Notes: generated by a model not told the origin, from the letters alone. A DNA stretch of 64,000 nt from Pyrrhosoma nymphula (GCA_963573305.1 OY754333.1:21821013-21885012), one strand, 5' to 3'; positions 35,360-47,130 are shown, numbered from the stretch's first letter. Numbers and translations: made by a program.

Positions 35360-36240
35360 TTAGCCCCATTAAAAGAAATGTTGTAAATAATTGAAAACTT
35401 ATTCTTTTAAAAGCCTTCGGATGCTGATTTGAACTATTATTATTATTTTTTTTTAATGCTTTACCGAAGCCCCATCGCCTTCGGTTCTAAACTTCTCCTT
35501 CTCATATTTTGAACATAAATTTACACACAATTATATATTAACTCAGTATGCCTCATCGATCCTATGGATCGGACACAAAATTTCGGCATCTTCAATTTCT
35601 CATTCAACTAATCAACACAACAAACTGAAACTAACAAATAAACAACACAAAATACAAAATGTCACTGGAACACACTTCACCACATTCATACCACTTGCTT
35701 CATCAGTTTCACTCCCCCCTTCTTCAAAATACATTCCCCACTTGTTTACAATAGTACACCATTCTTCTAACGCCACATCCATTTCACTTTTCTCATTCAT
35801 ACCACATCACAAACATCAATTTTACAGAACCAGGTACAAAAGAAATAAAACCATTGGCAGCAAATAATTAACCCTAAATCGTGGTTATATTTGTATCCCT
35901 TCCTATCGTGGAACAACACCGCTTCTCTGTTTATCCCCGCTAGCGTAAATAAATGAGCAATGTCTTGGCATTAATACGACTACTCGCGGTTCTGCGGCGT
36001 ACGGCCTATCTTTTGGTTACAATGTGTTACATTGCCCTCGCCGTCCAAGCTCCGCCTACTCCGCGTTCTCCCTCAGTATGTGGCTATTCCCGGTGTCGTG
36101 TGTCTCTGTGGTCGTTTCCTCACTGTATTTTTTTTTTAGTCGCTTATGTGGAACGTTCCTCTTGGTTGTCGCTTTGTTTGTCCCTAATTTCGATTTCTTC
36201 GGCCTCTGACACCGTGGGATCATGTGGATGCCATGCCGCT
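35360..36240 (-). other. Internal 3' region of the LTR element, pol absent
   Basis: After the gag stop, the minus strand has one short frame (AWHPHDPTVSEAEEIEIRDKQ..., about 36237-36145), which could be a residue of a former gag-pol extension, and a 62-residue frame at 35800-35612 with a hydrophobic end. No catalytic motif of protease, RT or integrase is visible. The remainder is A/T-rich. Confidence 0.6.
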
Positions 36241-36241
36241 A

Positions 36242-37885
36242 CTAGTTTTCCGACGCCGTATTGCCTCTTCTGTCTGCTCCCTCGCCGTTTTCCACCACTA
36301 TCGTATTTATTGGGTGTCTTTGTCCCGATCTAAATCCTCCCGCCATGTCATTACGGCCTTGCCGTCGGTCGCCTAGTTGCTCGTCCCTCTCGAACCTTGG
36401 GTAGTATCCCCGCGTATCGTATGGTCTTCCTTCGTCTTGTCTCCTTGGGAACGGACGTCTCCCATATTGCTGAGGCTGCTGACTTTCCCACCTCTGTTGT
36501 CTGGTTGCCTCGGGTGGATGCCTCTCCTCTAATCTCCTCGGCCCCGTGTGTCCTTGGTTTTGAGGTGGGTCCCGGCTATCCCATCTCCGTGGTCCTGCTT
36601 CCGGTCGCCTCTCTTCTCTCGTGACCCTATCATATCTCTCTAGTAGTGTGAGCAGCTGCGGGAGCGTCCTGACGTTGTGTGATATCATTCCCGTGCTAAC
36701 TTCTGTCTCAAAATGCTGCCTGAGAAGATATACTAAGTTCTCGTCCGCTATTGGTGGTGTCAATTCTTTCGCCGAACTTATTTTCGCGGTTGCATACTCT
36801 ACCCTCGTCTGATTCTCGGTGTTTCGGTAGCTTCCTGTGTCCAACGTTCTCCTGATCTCCATCTGTCTTTCGTCGTCCCAATACTGTGCACGAAAGAGCT
36901 CTTTAAATGTATCTAAGTCGCTATAGAGGTGTGATGTGGCGGTGAACCAATCTCCAGCTCTTTCAGTCATCCCTTGCCTGGCGACGTGCAGCATCTCCGT
37001 TTCCGACAGCCGGTACATCCTCTGGTATTCCTCTAATTCGAGTACGTACCTCATTGGCCTTGAGCCCTCTCTCCCGTCGAAACTCGGCGTTTTCAGGTGC
37101 ACCATTCCCGTCATCGGTGGTCCATTGGGCGGTCGAATGTAGTCCTCCTTCACTTTATTCGCTATCTCCTTTAGCACATCTTCATCCATTTTATCGCTCA
37201 GTCGCTGCGTCACCTTCATTGATAGCTGCTTGATCAACCCAACGTTCTCGCCTACTTGAACATTCACGTTTTCCAATTCTCCCTTATTTTTCTGCACCTC
37301 GTCCCTGATCTGTCCTAGCTCTTGGTCACTCTTCCCTATCTTTGTTTCTAGATCTTTTATTTCTTCTTTCATCCAGCTATGCGTATCCTCAATTTTTCTT
37401 TCCTGCTCCTCCAACTTCATTTGATACTCCAACCGAAAATTCATAAGGCCTTCTTGAATGTCCTCCATCAGCCCCTTTCTCATATCTTCCTGTCCATTTT
37501 TAATTTCTTGCTTCATTTCCTTCAACAATCTTTCCTGTTGTTCCCTCACTAATTTACTCTGTTCTTCTTTTTCTTTCATCAATTGCTTATCACGCATCTC
37601 CCGTTCTTCTCTCAATTGTCTATCCCTTTTTTCTATTTTTTTATCACGCATCTCCTGTTCTTCTCTCCATTGCCTAAACAGCGCCTGCATTTCACTTTCT
37701 TTAAACTCTTCCGTCTCCATCCTAAATTCATACGTCTCTACGTCCAAGCCTTCCTTTTCTAACAGCAATTTCAAACGTTCCTGCAACTCGAATTTTGCCC
37801 CTTGTGTTGTTGATCCTCGATCCCTCAATATATTTTGTAAATCCGCCTTTTTCAGTTCGTAAAATTTTTTAGTCTCTCCTACCAT
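36242..37885 (-). CDS. gag: Gag polyprotein with SAP motif and coiled coil
   Basis: Structural protein of the LTR element. The frame is open from 37963, but the first ATG is at 37883-37885 (547 residues). Residues 8-46 (ELKKADLQNILRDRGSTTQG, AKFELQERLKLLL) fit a SAP-type nucleic-acid-binding helix-extended-helix. Residues about 60-235 are a long charged coiled coil. About 260-420 resemble a retrotransposon capsid domain (TPSFDGREGSRPMRYVLELEEY, GDWFTATSHLYSDLDTFKELFRAQYWDD). The last 120 residues are rich in Arg, Pro, Gln and Tyr. No CCHC zinc knuckle is seen; the Arg-rich tail may bind RNA instead. The reading frame is intact, unlike every other coding relic here. Confidence 0.85.
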   Translation of the reverse strand: MVGETKKFYELKKADLQNILRDRGSTTQGAKFELQERLKLLLEKEGLDVETYEFRMETEEFKESEMQALFRQWREEQEMRDKKIEKRDRQLREEREMRDKQLMKEKEEQSKLVREQQERLLKEMKQEIKNGQEDMRKGLMEDIQEGLMNFRLEYQMKLEEQERKIEDTHSWMKEEIKDLETKIGKSDQELGQIRDEVQKNKGELENVNVQVGENVGLIKQLSMKVTQRLSDKMDEDVLKEIANKVKEDYIRPPNGPPMTGMVHLKTPSFDGREGSRPMRYVLELEEYQRMYRLSETEMLHVARQGMTERAGDWFTATSHLYSDLDTFKELFRAQYWDDERQMEIRRTLDTGSYRNTENQTRVEYATAKISSAKELTPPIADENLVYLLRQHFETEVSTGMISHNVRTLPQLLTLLERYDRVTREERRPEAGPRRWDSRDPPQNQGHTGPRRLEERHPPEATRQQRWESQQPQQYGRRPFPRRQDEGRPYDTRGYYPRFERDEQLGDRRQGRNDMAGGFRSGQRHPINTIVVENGEGADRRGNTASEN

Positions 37886-37954
37886 TTTGAGAGTTCCTAT
37901 ATTTACGTACTCTATCTCAGGTTTCCCGTGGTCTCTATCTGGACGAGTAGTCGT

Positions 37955-37979
37955 GCCCGACACGTTGTGGCGCCAATAA
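37955..37979 (-). other. Primer-binding site of the LTR element
   Basis: Read on the minus strand, the sequence just inside the 5' LTR is TTATTGGCGCCACAACG. TGGCGCC at this place is the usual start of a tRNA primer-binding site in gypsy-type elements; the primer tRNA is not determined. Confidence 0.65.
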
Positions 37980-38587
37980 TGTTACCCTCACCTTCTTCCG
38001 GTTGTTGTTACCTTACAAATTATTTTAATTATCATATGATAATGTAAATACATACAAAATTTATGCTTTAGAAATTATCTTTTAATTTTTAAATAGGTGG
38101 ATTGGGCTCAATTTACATTATGTTCAACTTTTTTTCTATTTACTAATGGTTACAATTTATTATAAGTGGCACTTATCGTTCTTGGTCTCCCTTTATTTCC
38201 CCACTCTCGTGGTCCTCTCGGAAAAATTCTTTCTCCGGCTGCCGTGCCTTCTTTCTCCGTCTTACGCTGCCGCCGCAATTTCCCCCGTTTCGGCTTACTC
38301 TCGGCTTTCCTTTCTTTCAGCTTTCCTTTCTTACAGCTTTCCTTCCCTATACCTGCTCCTTTAACACTTCCCGTCACTTTTTGACAAACCGGCTGCTATT
38401 TCCACACTTTTATACCATGTATTTCTTCTTCTTTCGCCTTTTACCAACCGAACTCTTATTCTGCTTCTCACCTCTAACTCTCACACTTCGCGTCTCTCTT
38501 ATTCTCCGCGCGTCCCTCGTTACGATTCCTTTTGTTGCCTTGTTTTGTTTATTTGTCCCTACCTACCTATTGTTACGTTATTTATGT
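37980..38587 (-). repeat. 5' LTR of gypsy-like element
   Basis: Partner of 34748-35355, with the same length of 608 bp. As the 5' LTR on the minus strand it should carry the promoter; I did not identify a specific TATA box or initiator with confidence. Minus-strand AAATAAAC near the outer end could serve as a polyadenylation signal in the other LTR. Confidence 0.9.
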
Positions 38588-38589
38588 TA

Positions 38590-39355
38590 TATCCTGAAGG
38601 AATGTGCACTTTTTGGAAATGGCTCAAAATGTTCTTTAGGTCGACTCTTCCACTCTTTGATTCCCTTGTTTGAAAAAGAAAACTTGGCAGAGTTTGTCGT
38701 TTATGACCTTTATCTAGTTTTCCGATAATCATCGTTTTTACCATTGTAACTCTGCGACTCCATTCCTTCTCTTAAATATTTCTAGCATTCATCCCCTTCG
38801 ATGATTTTAAATATTTCGCATAGTCTATTAAGTTTCCCTCTATTTTTCAAACAAGTCCAACCTAATATTCTTATCATGTCTTTAACACTACTATGTGATT
38901 AGTGTCTATTCCGCATGAGTTAATAGAAATACATTTATTATATTACTCCGGGTACAAAGCCCTTTGAGCAAAAAAGAAACTATACATTTCCTTCGATGGT
39001 GTACTTAGATTACAGAGTACTTCTTACAGCGTTAATAAAATTGAAAACGTATTACAGGACAAATAACATAAAAAACGAAAATACAACAATCATAGGAATA
39101 TGGCATTAAGAGTGCATCAGGAATTATATAATTTATCCTTGAAGTTTTGGAGAGTTTTTACATTTTTAGTTTCAGGTGGTAGTAATGAATTTTACAAGAA
39201 TGTAGGTTGGGCAACAAAAGATTTGTTGAAAGTTGTAGTGTGATGAGCAGGGCAGTATAACTGCGATGTCTTACTCCTTAACTTTATGAATTTAGACTAA
39301 GTTAACATCTTAAAAGCATCAAACAAGTAGAAAGGTTCTTTGCGTTGAAAAACAT
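38590..39355. other. No gene recognised
   Basis: AT-rich DNA between the LTR element and the next MITE. No domain and no repeats noted. Confidence 0.5.
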
Positions 39356-39356
39356 C

Positions 39357-39921
39357 TTAAGGAGGTTCCGCCGCGACTGTGTGAGTCAAAACAAATACTA
39401 AATTCCACATTTTTTATATTTTGTCAAAAAAAATCCTGCTTTCACTGATGCAATGTGTTACGTATAGAAACCCAAAAGTAAGGTACAAAATATGCAGATT
39501 ATTCCACGAATGTATTTTAAATGAGCACTTCTTTCCAACCATAGGAGCCGACTGCAGCGCCATTTCCTGCGAATTACCGCATTTTGACTTCAATTACGGC
39601 ATTAATTCTTCAATAACTAGAAAAATAAGGTGGTAAGATGCCTGTATTTTATTTTTATTCAATTTCTCTGGATTATTTCCTTCTTATGAACAGTTTTCCG
39701 CAAAAATGGCATATATATTTTATGGGAAAATACTATTTTTCCTCGTGTTTCTCTCAATCCCCCATTGAACACCATGTAGTTTCAAGTTCAATTATAGAAT
39801 AAAATAGCGTGGAAAGGTGTTATTTTGTTATTCATATCAGAGAGAGGACAACTTTTTCTACAAGTAGACAGAATATGAATGAAATGACATTTAAGTCATT
39901 TTTACGGTGGAACCACCTTAA
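39357..39921 (+). mobile_element. TTAA MITE, family B, copy 2
   Basis: Bounded by TTAA at 39357-39360 and 39918-39921. Ends are GGAGGTTCCGCCGCG and the inverse of GGTGGTTCCACCG. Inverted relative to 30670-31226, with which it aligns over nearly all of its length. About 557 bp between the target sites; non-coding. Confidence 0.9.
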
Positions 39922-40110
39922 AAGTGTCAAACAAATACAAAGGGTCTTCACATTGAAACTGCTGATACAAGAAGCTATCCAAGAGGTATCTGCGTCTGTC
40001 TTTAATATTTAACCATTGCAGTTCAGTCCTATAAGGAGAAACATGGTCATAACGGCACAAATAAACTACGAATCTTTCCGCGAAGGCTTCCGCGGAGTCT
40101 TTGGCTTGGA

Positions 40111-40310
40111 GAGAGTTGGTTTTGGGGTCTTCCTCCGCGTCCATCCATATTCTTCTGGACAATATTTTGCCACCGTTCCAGTTCCCTTCCCTTCCAGTCC
40201 CGGCGTTCCAGTCCCTTCAGCGGACCTGAAAAAGCCACTTGGAACGTCGGCGAAATGTTGTCCAGAAGAATATGGATGGACGCGGAGGAAGACCCGAAAA
40301 CCAACTCTCT
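40111..40310. repeat. Inverted repeat with 60-bp arms
   Basis: The left arm 40111-40172 (GAGAGTTGGTTTTGGGGTC ... TATTCTTCTGGACAATATTTTGCC) is inverted at 40248-40310 (GGCGAAATGTTGTCCAGAAG ... GACCCGAAAACCAACTCTC), with an unrelated 75-bp centre rich in TTCCAGTCCC words. Open frames on both strands mirror each other because of the palindrome and are not evidence of a gene. Confidence 0.8.
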
Positions 40311-40892
40311 TCAAAATAAAAATCTAATGCGAGAGTTTTGCTGCTGTTGCAATTTTGAAGTTCAAGGCATCAGTCAGATAGATCATTAAAGACTCGGGAG
40401 CAGTAATTAAAATGTGGAAAGAGAGGAAATCAAAGTTTTTAAAAAAATATCAATTGGAAGAACATTTTTTACTTAATTAGGGAAGCTTATGTTTTGGATA
40501 CCCTTCATAATTTTCACTTTTAAATATCCCCTTCCTCAAATTCCCTTTAACTTCGTGCCCTGTTGTCACTTTTGGCCTCTCTGCATGCATGTACTACTCC
40601 GTACCTTAGTTAAGTACCCACATTCATGCGTGGGATAGTAGATCTTTATTGAGTACCTAATTGATTCAGCTGGCTTTCTATTAGACTCTAGCTGGATTGC
40701 ATCGCCATAGTTATGCGACCTAGAAAAGGTGTAGCTACCCCGCAGGCACGGGCCATGTACGTCCCACGCATCGGGTGTGAGGTAATTCATGGCACGTGGG
40801 CTGATAGCTGGGGAGAGCCTTCGTCTAAGGTCGCACATCTTTTTGTGTGAGAGCTTGAGAAATATTTCACTCCAATGGCTCTCTGTCAATGT

Positions 40893-41200
40893 GGCCGGAA
40901 CAGTAGTCGTGGGTCATTGAGTACATATTTTAATATTTTTCCAAGTCAGTTGAAAAAAACATTTTTGGACCACATTTCCATCTGTTTTTACGGTGGAACT
41001 CACCTTCAATGCAGTAATGGAAATGATACATGAATTATATTTCCTTTGTAGCCTTTAGAAAATGCTTATTAATGATATGAGTTTTCGGTGTCGTAATCGA
41101 AACTTAAGCGAAAGTTATATTTCAATATGTTTTTTTTCGATATATTTGTTATCAGCCATTATGTAGGATATGCTAGATAAGTTGCCCGTAGAATATCAAT
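40893..41200. mobile_element. MITE family C, shorter copy
   Basis: Matches the outer parts of 31223-32354 in the same order: TCGTGGGYCAWTGAG, GGACCACATT-CCATCT, then GGAA...ATGAATTATAT and TTTTCGG..TCG.AATCGAAA. Lacks the middle that holds the SINE in the other copy. Terminal TTAA ends are degraded. Confidence 0.6.
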
Positions 41201-41480
41201 GGGAAGAATATTATCATTACATTGATTGTAATAAACCATTCATATCTTATTTAGTGCAAAGAATCATTGAGTTAATGTATATACACGTAATCTCGACTTA
41301 AACAATAAGTATGGTTGTTATGGAGAAGACGACTCAAAAACGCAACAATATAACGATAAATCGTTACGTTTTAGCAAATATTTCGTAATTTCGACCGGAA
41401 TACAAAATTCTATTGAAAGAAGAATATTTATTTTATTTTCTTTCTATTGGTATCTACCTTTCCCAATAACATAAAACCAC

Positions 41481-41606
41481 TATTTCTAATTTAATTTTGC
41501 AAATAAAAAAAGGCCTACAGCCAAATGAAGAATCAGCTTCACGTTTATTTCTTGTGTGAAAGTTACTGACATATATAGTTTCCTTTTAGTCGCCCTTGTG
41601 ACAAAG

Positions 41607-41670
<64 letters not shown>

Positions 41671-41899
41671 CCATTCATTCATTCACTCAAACCGCTCACA
41701 GGCGTAAATAATAAATATTTCGTTCAAACAGGTGGTGAAAGAAAGAGTATAGGAAACACATAAAATGTGATGACACAATGGTGATGTGAAGATGGAATGA
41801 TGGCCGATTCCAAGTGAAAAACTTCACATCACCATTGTGTCATCACATTTTATGTGTTTCCTATACTCTTTCTTTCACCACCTGTTTGAACGAAATATT

Positions 41900-41965
<66 letters not shown>

Positions 41966-42105
41966 TGGAAGTTTTCGCCAATTGGCCACAAATATATAAA
42001 TTCAAACTTACAGGAGGTAGGAGAAAGAGGAAAAGATAAAGAATTCGTTCTTACGGGAACGTTTCGAACCAGTTGGTCCTTCGTCAGCTCTATAAGTCTA
42101 AAAAG

Positions 42106-42160
<55 letters not shown>

Positions 42161-42284
42161 TTTTCACAAGGGCGACTAAAAGGAAACTATATATGTCAGT
42201 AACTTTCACACAAGAAATAAACGTGAAGCTGATTCTTCATTTGGCTGTAGGCCTTATTTTATTTGCAAAATTAAATTAGAAATT
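41481..42284. repeat. Large foldback structure with three TA microsatellites
   Basis: Outer arms 41481-41607 and about 42157-42284 are inverted copies (landmarks GGCCTACAGCCAAATGAAG and GTCGCCCTTGTGA). Inside, a second pair of arms, 41709-41791 and 41822-41904, is nearly perfect with a 30-bp spacer (CACATCACCATTGTGTCATC). (TA)n tracts lie at 41608-41669, 41902-41961 and 42107-42156, at the junctions. Between them at 42061-42087, minus strand, is a CTGACGA-hairpin-GAAAC core. No gene. Confidence 0.9.
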
Positions 42285-43900
42285 CAAATGATAACATTCC
42301 CCCCCTTTTCCCTCTCAAAAACCTCTTAACAACCCCCTTTTAAAAGTCAACATTTAACAATCAACAAATCATAATTTATTTAAACACATCAATAAAATAA
42401 TAATTAATAACTTAAAATAATCGAGCAACCATCAAATAAATAAAGAACAACTAAGAACTACAACATTCCGATTTCAAACAAATCAATGCGATCATTTAAG
42501 TAAGGGCAAGGCACGACACGACGTTACAGAAGGAAATTAGTTAATAAATGAATAAAGTTAGGGAATATAATATTACGCTAACAGGATACCAAGAATAATC
42601 TCACGACCGTATTAGTGGAATATTTCTCGATTTCTTACGTTAGTGGCCGTAAAACTCATCTGTCACATCTTATTGCCTCGGATGTCCAGTCATCTGAGTT
42701 CAAATTACAAGTTAAAAATTTCGTCTACTAAATACAAAAATTCGGGAAAGTTGCTGAGGGCATCTGTTTCTTGACAATCTGTAATCTCAATGCTATATTT
42801 ACGAATAAAATTTATCGTCGACGAGCTACTTTTGTGGAAGTATCCGTAATTATGAGAAGTAATTACTTTGTAATTTTCCTCATAATTTATTTCGTTATAA
42901 CCAATTTCAACGTTTACGCGTCATTTTAAAGAGGCTACCAAACCAATGAGCAGTTAGGCTCTTATTTATAGGAGGTGTAAGGGTGGTGGTAATTTGGTAG
43001 TGAGGTAAAGAGGGAAGTAATGCGGATGATTACGAACTATGAGAGGAACAAAGGTCAGGGTCATGGAAAAGTGATTGAGGAGAGAGAGGAACTGGCATAG
43101 AATGACAAGGTGAGTTCTCAAGGTGATTATGATTCGCAACAAAAACCTCATTCGCCAATTTTTCACCACAAAGTGTACAACATGTTCATATTTCAAAAAT
43201 TAAAAAAAAATCTAATTTAGCACCTTTGTCACAAGAATGTAGTACATTAGGTTTAAAATCAGAAATTGTAGAAACAAGAAACTCCTTCGTTTAGTAATAC
43301 GGTCACTAGGTGCTGACCAAAAAGCGTCTTGGAGAATAATGTGCAGCCAAACCAGAAACTATCTCTTTGCCTTTCCTCCATCAATTCCACATCTAACTAT
43401 CCCCTCAAGAAAGACGCGATGGCCAGCTAGGCAACCTTTATTGTTCGTATTTATATAGTATATGTACATTATTAATGTTGTCAATGTCCCTTTTTCTCAG
43501 CAAATTCAAGCATATCTCAATAAAGAAGGCATCATTGGATAGTATATGACGCTTGTGTTGTGTGAAAATAACCTGTTTGTACAATACAAATTTCGTTAAA
43601 AACATTAATCTACTGCAGACTTTTCACTAACCGTTGTTCATATTTCTACAGCGAATACGCTTTGCAATGTGATATGTGCATTTATCCCTCCTATTAAGAG
43701 TTATATTAAGTCGTGGATAACTTCAAGTGCATTTTTTCCAACAGTAGGTTACATAAAAAGTTAACACTTAACAATGTGTTTTAATGAAATGCTCAGTTTA
43801 CGACAAGTAGTATTTAAGAAGGGATGTTGGAAAGAGAACAATTTATATGATTATTATCTTAAATAGTGTGTTCAAATAGGTATGATAAATATTATGTTCG
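42285..43900. other. No gene recognised
   Basis: Very AT-rich, starting with a C-rich stretch (42297-42313). No open frame of interest and no repeat boundaries found. Confidence 0.5.
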
Positions 43901-43902
43901 CA

Positions 43903-44253
43903 TACAGTAGAGCTTCGATTATCCGAGCTGATATGGACCCGAGTGACCTCGGATAACAAAAAAATCGGATGATACGGACTGTCTGAGTAGTAAAATACTG
44001 TACGTACGGTAAAATGTTAAAGATTGAGTTTATTCAATTGTTTCGTGCTGAGTGGGGCAGTTTTCCATAGCCAAAAGCCCTTTTCGCTCTCACGATGCAA
44101 AGAATCTACAAACACAACATGACAGCGCAGTTACGGTACGGTAAACAAAACAATGACTGAGAGGTTATGTAAATGAAGGAGTGCGGTTCTACTGTACCTC
44201 GGTTAAATCCGGAACTCGGTTTAGTCGGAGATCGATTAACCGCGGCTGTACTG
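43903..44253. mobile_element. pogo/Tigger-like MITE
   Basis: Starts after TA with CAGTAGAGCTTCGATTATCC; the right end inverts to CAGTACAGCCGCGGTTAATC. The CAGTA...CGATTATCCG style of end and the repeated CCTCGGATAA / CCTCGGTTAA words are typical of pogo/Tigger elements, which insert at TA. The right-hand TA is not preserved. 350 bp, no transposase. Confidence 0.7.
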
Positions 44254-44828
44254 TTCCTCCGTCGTCCAATAAATACTATCTATTTTATTGTGGCTACCCT
44301 TGAAAATTAAAAAAAAAATCAACGTGCGAAAATTTCGTACGGGCCCGCTGTTCATAAGGAATTTCTCCTCTTGTTGATTATCCCGTTCCTTCAAGGCATC
44401 AATCACACCTTTTTGCGAATATTGGATCTCAAAATACGAACGGTCTGTTCCTCTCCAGCAGTTTTGTTGTTTATTTATTTTTCTCACAAAGACTTCCTTC
44501 ACCCCACTACACGCTTCGCTGGACTGTAAACGTCAGTTGTTCATTCAGCTCCCCTATTGATCTTCAGTGTCGTCATCTTCGCTCTTTTATATCGCTGAAC
44601 GTGAGAATCCGTAAATATTATTATTTTTTCGCATGAAAGGAAGACTTTTTTGTTTATTCTTTTCCATCACTTTTTTTAATCCGTAACATAAACGACACCG
44701 TAACCTAAACGTATCCCAAAAATGAACCAACTCATTATTCAGGTGAAGGGATGAATGAAGTAACCATGAACCGTAAAGATGTGAGTATATTATTTGTCGG
44801 ATTTTGCCCACGGAAACGGATATTGGCG

Positions 44829-45008
44829 TCCAGGGGCCTTATTCAGTAAGTACTCGGCACGGTTGAACCTCGGCGTGGATTTGACGTCATAGCCCCAGAC
44901 AAATCTCAACTATTTAATGGCCCTATTTTAAATTTTCGTGGCTGTGACGTCAAAATTTCGTCACTTTCGAGGCTCGGAAATTCCGAGAACATACAGAATA
45001 GCCCCGCA
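44829..45008. mobile_element. MITE with GGGGCCTTATTCAGTA ends, copy 1
   Basis: Same family as 54111-54289. Ends are GGGGCCTTATTCAGTAAG and the inverse of GGGGCTATTCTGTATG. Shared interior: GACAAATCTCAAC, TTTTAAATTTT and GTCACTTTCGAGG. 180 bp. Confidence 0.8.
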
Positions 45009-45009
45009 G

Positions 45010-46945
45010 TTTTCCGTCGTCTTTCCGTCGAGGAGTAATTTGCGATTGACGGAAGCATCGTAGCCCATTTTTGGCCATTCCTTTGTCCGCTCCTTCGTCT
45101 ACCTATTACAGACGAACCATCCCCTGCTTGACGTCGCTCTTCCCACAGGCGACTGCCACCAAGTTTTAGCACAACTATAAATCATAATATGTGGCTTACT
45201 GTCTCTTTTAATGAACTTTTCTTTCATTGAGTACTTTAAAACTTTATTGTTCCTTGAATAGGAGAAGGATTAATAGGGTGATTAGAGAGGTCCAAGGGCC
45301 CCCGGTACAGAGTTTTATTTTTATTTTTGGTATTTCAAATTAATTGCACTGGTTGCGTAGGCTTGGAATTTTTAGTTTCAAATGACGGAAAGAACGATTT
45401 TTTTCAATTCTTGATTTACATATTCGCACAATTTTCGTTATTTCCTAAAATATAAGTTTTGGCACCAAAATAAAAAAAAATTGCAATAATTCAACCATGG
45501 AATTTTAAATTTTATTGGTAACCGAAGCATAGGCTACTATTATGAATCTGATGTTTTTTGGAAACCTCTATTCCTCGCTCCACAATAGCTCTCGACGCGA
45601 TTCTGAATGTGGGTGAGAAATAAATATCTTTGTTTCCGAGACGTGATTATAAATACCGCCCTTACCGGTATCAAAATCTTCCGGTAGAGTAAATGGAAAT
45701 TCAGGCAGCCAATGACGAGGAATGTTTATAATCTTCACAAAACGCTGAGACCAGCGCTGTGGATGCCGTGCCGATTGTGGTGCGTGAGAATATAATTTCA
45801 ACGAATTATCTTCCTGAAAGTGATTCACATCTATCTTCGAATACGGTTAATATTCTGTACTTGCAATGCAAATGGCGTTTACGTAGTTGTATTTTCTGAT
45901 GGTATTATTGATTTGTTGATCGTAAATAAAATTAACTTTACCTTATTCCACTGTCAACTTTTTTTGTGTATTTATGCCAATTATCAAGGCAACGAAAATA
46001 ATACAAAAGGATTGGTGAACATACCAATTTGTTTTACAAATTAAAATAGTTGTTGTGGTCCTTATATTATTTGTAGATGCACACGGCAGTTTGACAATGC
46101 AATAACGGTGTAGTTGGAATTTAATTTTTGTCCAACATCTTGGCAATACCCGAAGATACCCAGAAATGTTTGCTAGATGATTGTAAGAGTATTATTGCAT
46201 TAGTTTATGAAAGGATAGTAAATTTCAAATCGACATTTGCACATTACGCATTATAAACATGCTGAACATATCTAACGTAGATTTATCTACCGTGGCCAAA
46301 AACGTAATCTGTCGAGTAAATGATTTCGTGGTTATTTATAATAACTATAATTTTCACGCAACTAACCTATGGGATTAATTCAACATATATAGACTTTCTC
46401 TGAATAATTTGGCTTATATATTCATCGTTAGGATGCAATATCTTTGCAGTATCTTTCATTTGCAGTTATCATTGGAGTTTTAAATGGATAATCGAGTATT
46501 TTTTTGTTACATTCATCAGTCGAGAGATAACTTTGCCTTGGATATTCTGTGAACGGGTATTCAGTTTTCAGAAAATTCATGCGATGTTTGTTATTCGTTA
46601 ACAAATAACGGAAACCCGAGCTGAGAGAACAATATTAATATGTATAATAACAGTTCACCTCATATGTGTAAAAAAAACACCGGTACCTATTGTTTTCGTG
46701 TTTTTTTGTATGGTTAATTTTAACATCGTAAAATTCACGAATAATTTGGCGGAGCAGACGACGTTGGGAATTATGGGAAGTGGATTAATTTTGTTGTATG
46801 AATATGATCATGAAGAAAAATGAATCTGTGTGTTGTATTTGCTTGTTGAGTGACAGTGGAAAATATGGTTGAAAATGTGAAAAGTGAGGATGAATGAGAT
46901 GTGTGTAAAGCAGGTTCTTCTATTTTATCATATTTAGTTTATACA
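45010..46945. other. No gene recognised
   Basis: AT-rich with short random frames. Nothing supports a gene or mobile element. Confidence 0.45.
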
Positions 46946-46951
46946 GGTTTG

Positions 46952-47030
46952 GAGAGATCGGAACAATAACAGTTATAGACTCGGTAGAAAGATGCCAGTA
47001 TGCAGTGAAAGGTACTTCTCCGAAGGGATA
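46952..47030 (+). other. Possible internal exon, weakly THAP-like
   Basis: An acceptor-like TTAGTTTATACAG is followed by an open frame, WRDRNNNSYRLGRK then MPVCSERYFSEGI, and a donor ATAT|GTAAGT. The CSERYFSE piece recalls the second half of THAP domains (CS.HF), but the zinc-binding His is Arg here, so it is either broken or chance. No neighbouring exon was identified. Confidence 0.2.
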
Positions 47031-47130
47031 TGTAAGTGAATGGACACTTCATGCTTTTGCTCACCTTTCAAAGACTTTGCTCAGATTCCCAAATTTTCCT
47101 TCCCGTTCAACCATAGACATGTACGCCCAC

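Larger units (their letters stand above)
34748..38587 (-). mobile_element. Gypsy-like LTR retrotransposon carrying gag only
   Basis: Two 608-bp LTRs surround 2.6 kb of internal sequence on the minus strand. A primer-binding-type sequence starting TGGCGCC lies two to four bases inside the 5' LTR, followed by a long gag. The roughly 880 bp between gag and the 3' LTR shows no protease, reverse transcriptase, RNase H or integrase. The close match of the LTRs implies recent insertion, so the lack of pol probably predates insertion: the element must borrow enzymes in trans. A clear target-site duplication was not found (flanks CTCCTCCT and TATATCCTG). Confidence 0.85.

Noticed and set aside
34914..35394. 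Small proteins inside the LTRs
   Set aside because: The same frames occur in both LTRs because the LTRs are near-identical; no domain is visible and both strands are open.
36397..37862. Plus-strand frames across the gag region
   Set aside because: They lie antisense to the intact minus-strand gag, and their Ser/Cys/Leu-rich composition is the shadow of its coding strand.
41486..42279. Open frames rich in alternating Tyr-Ile
   Set aside because: Translations of TA microsatellites within the foldback.
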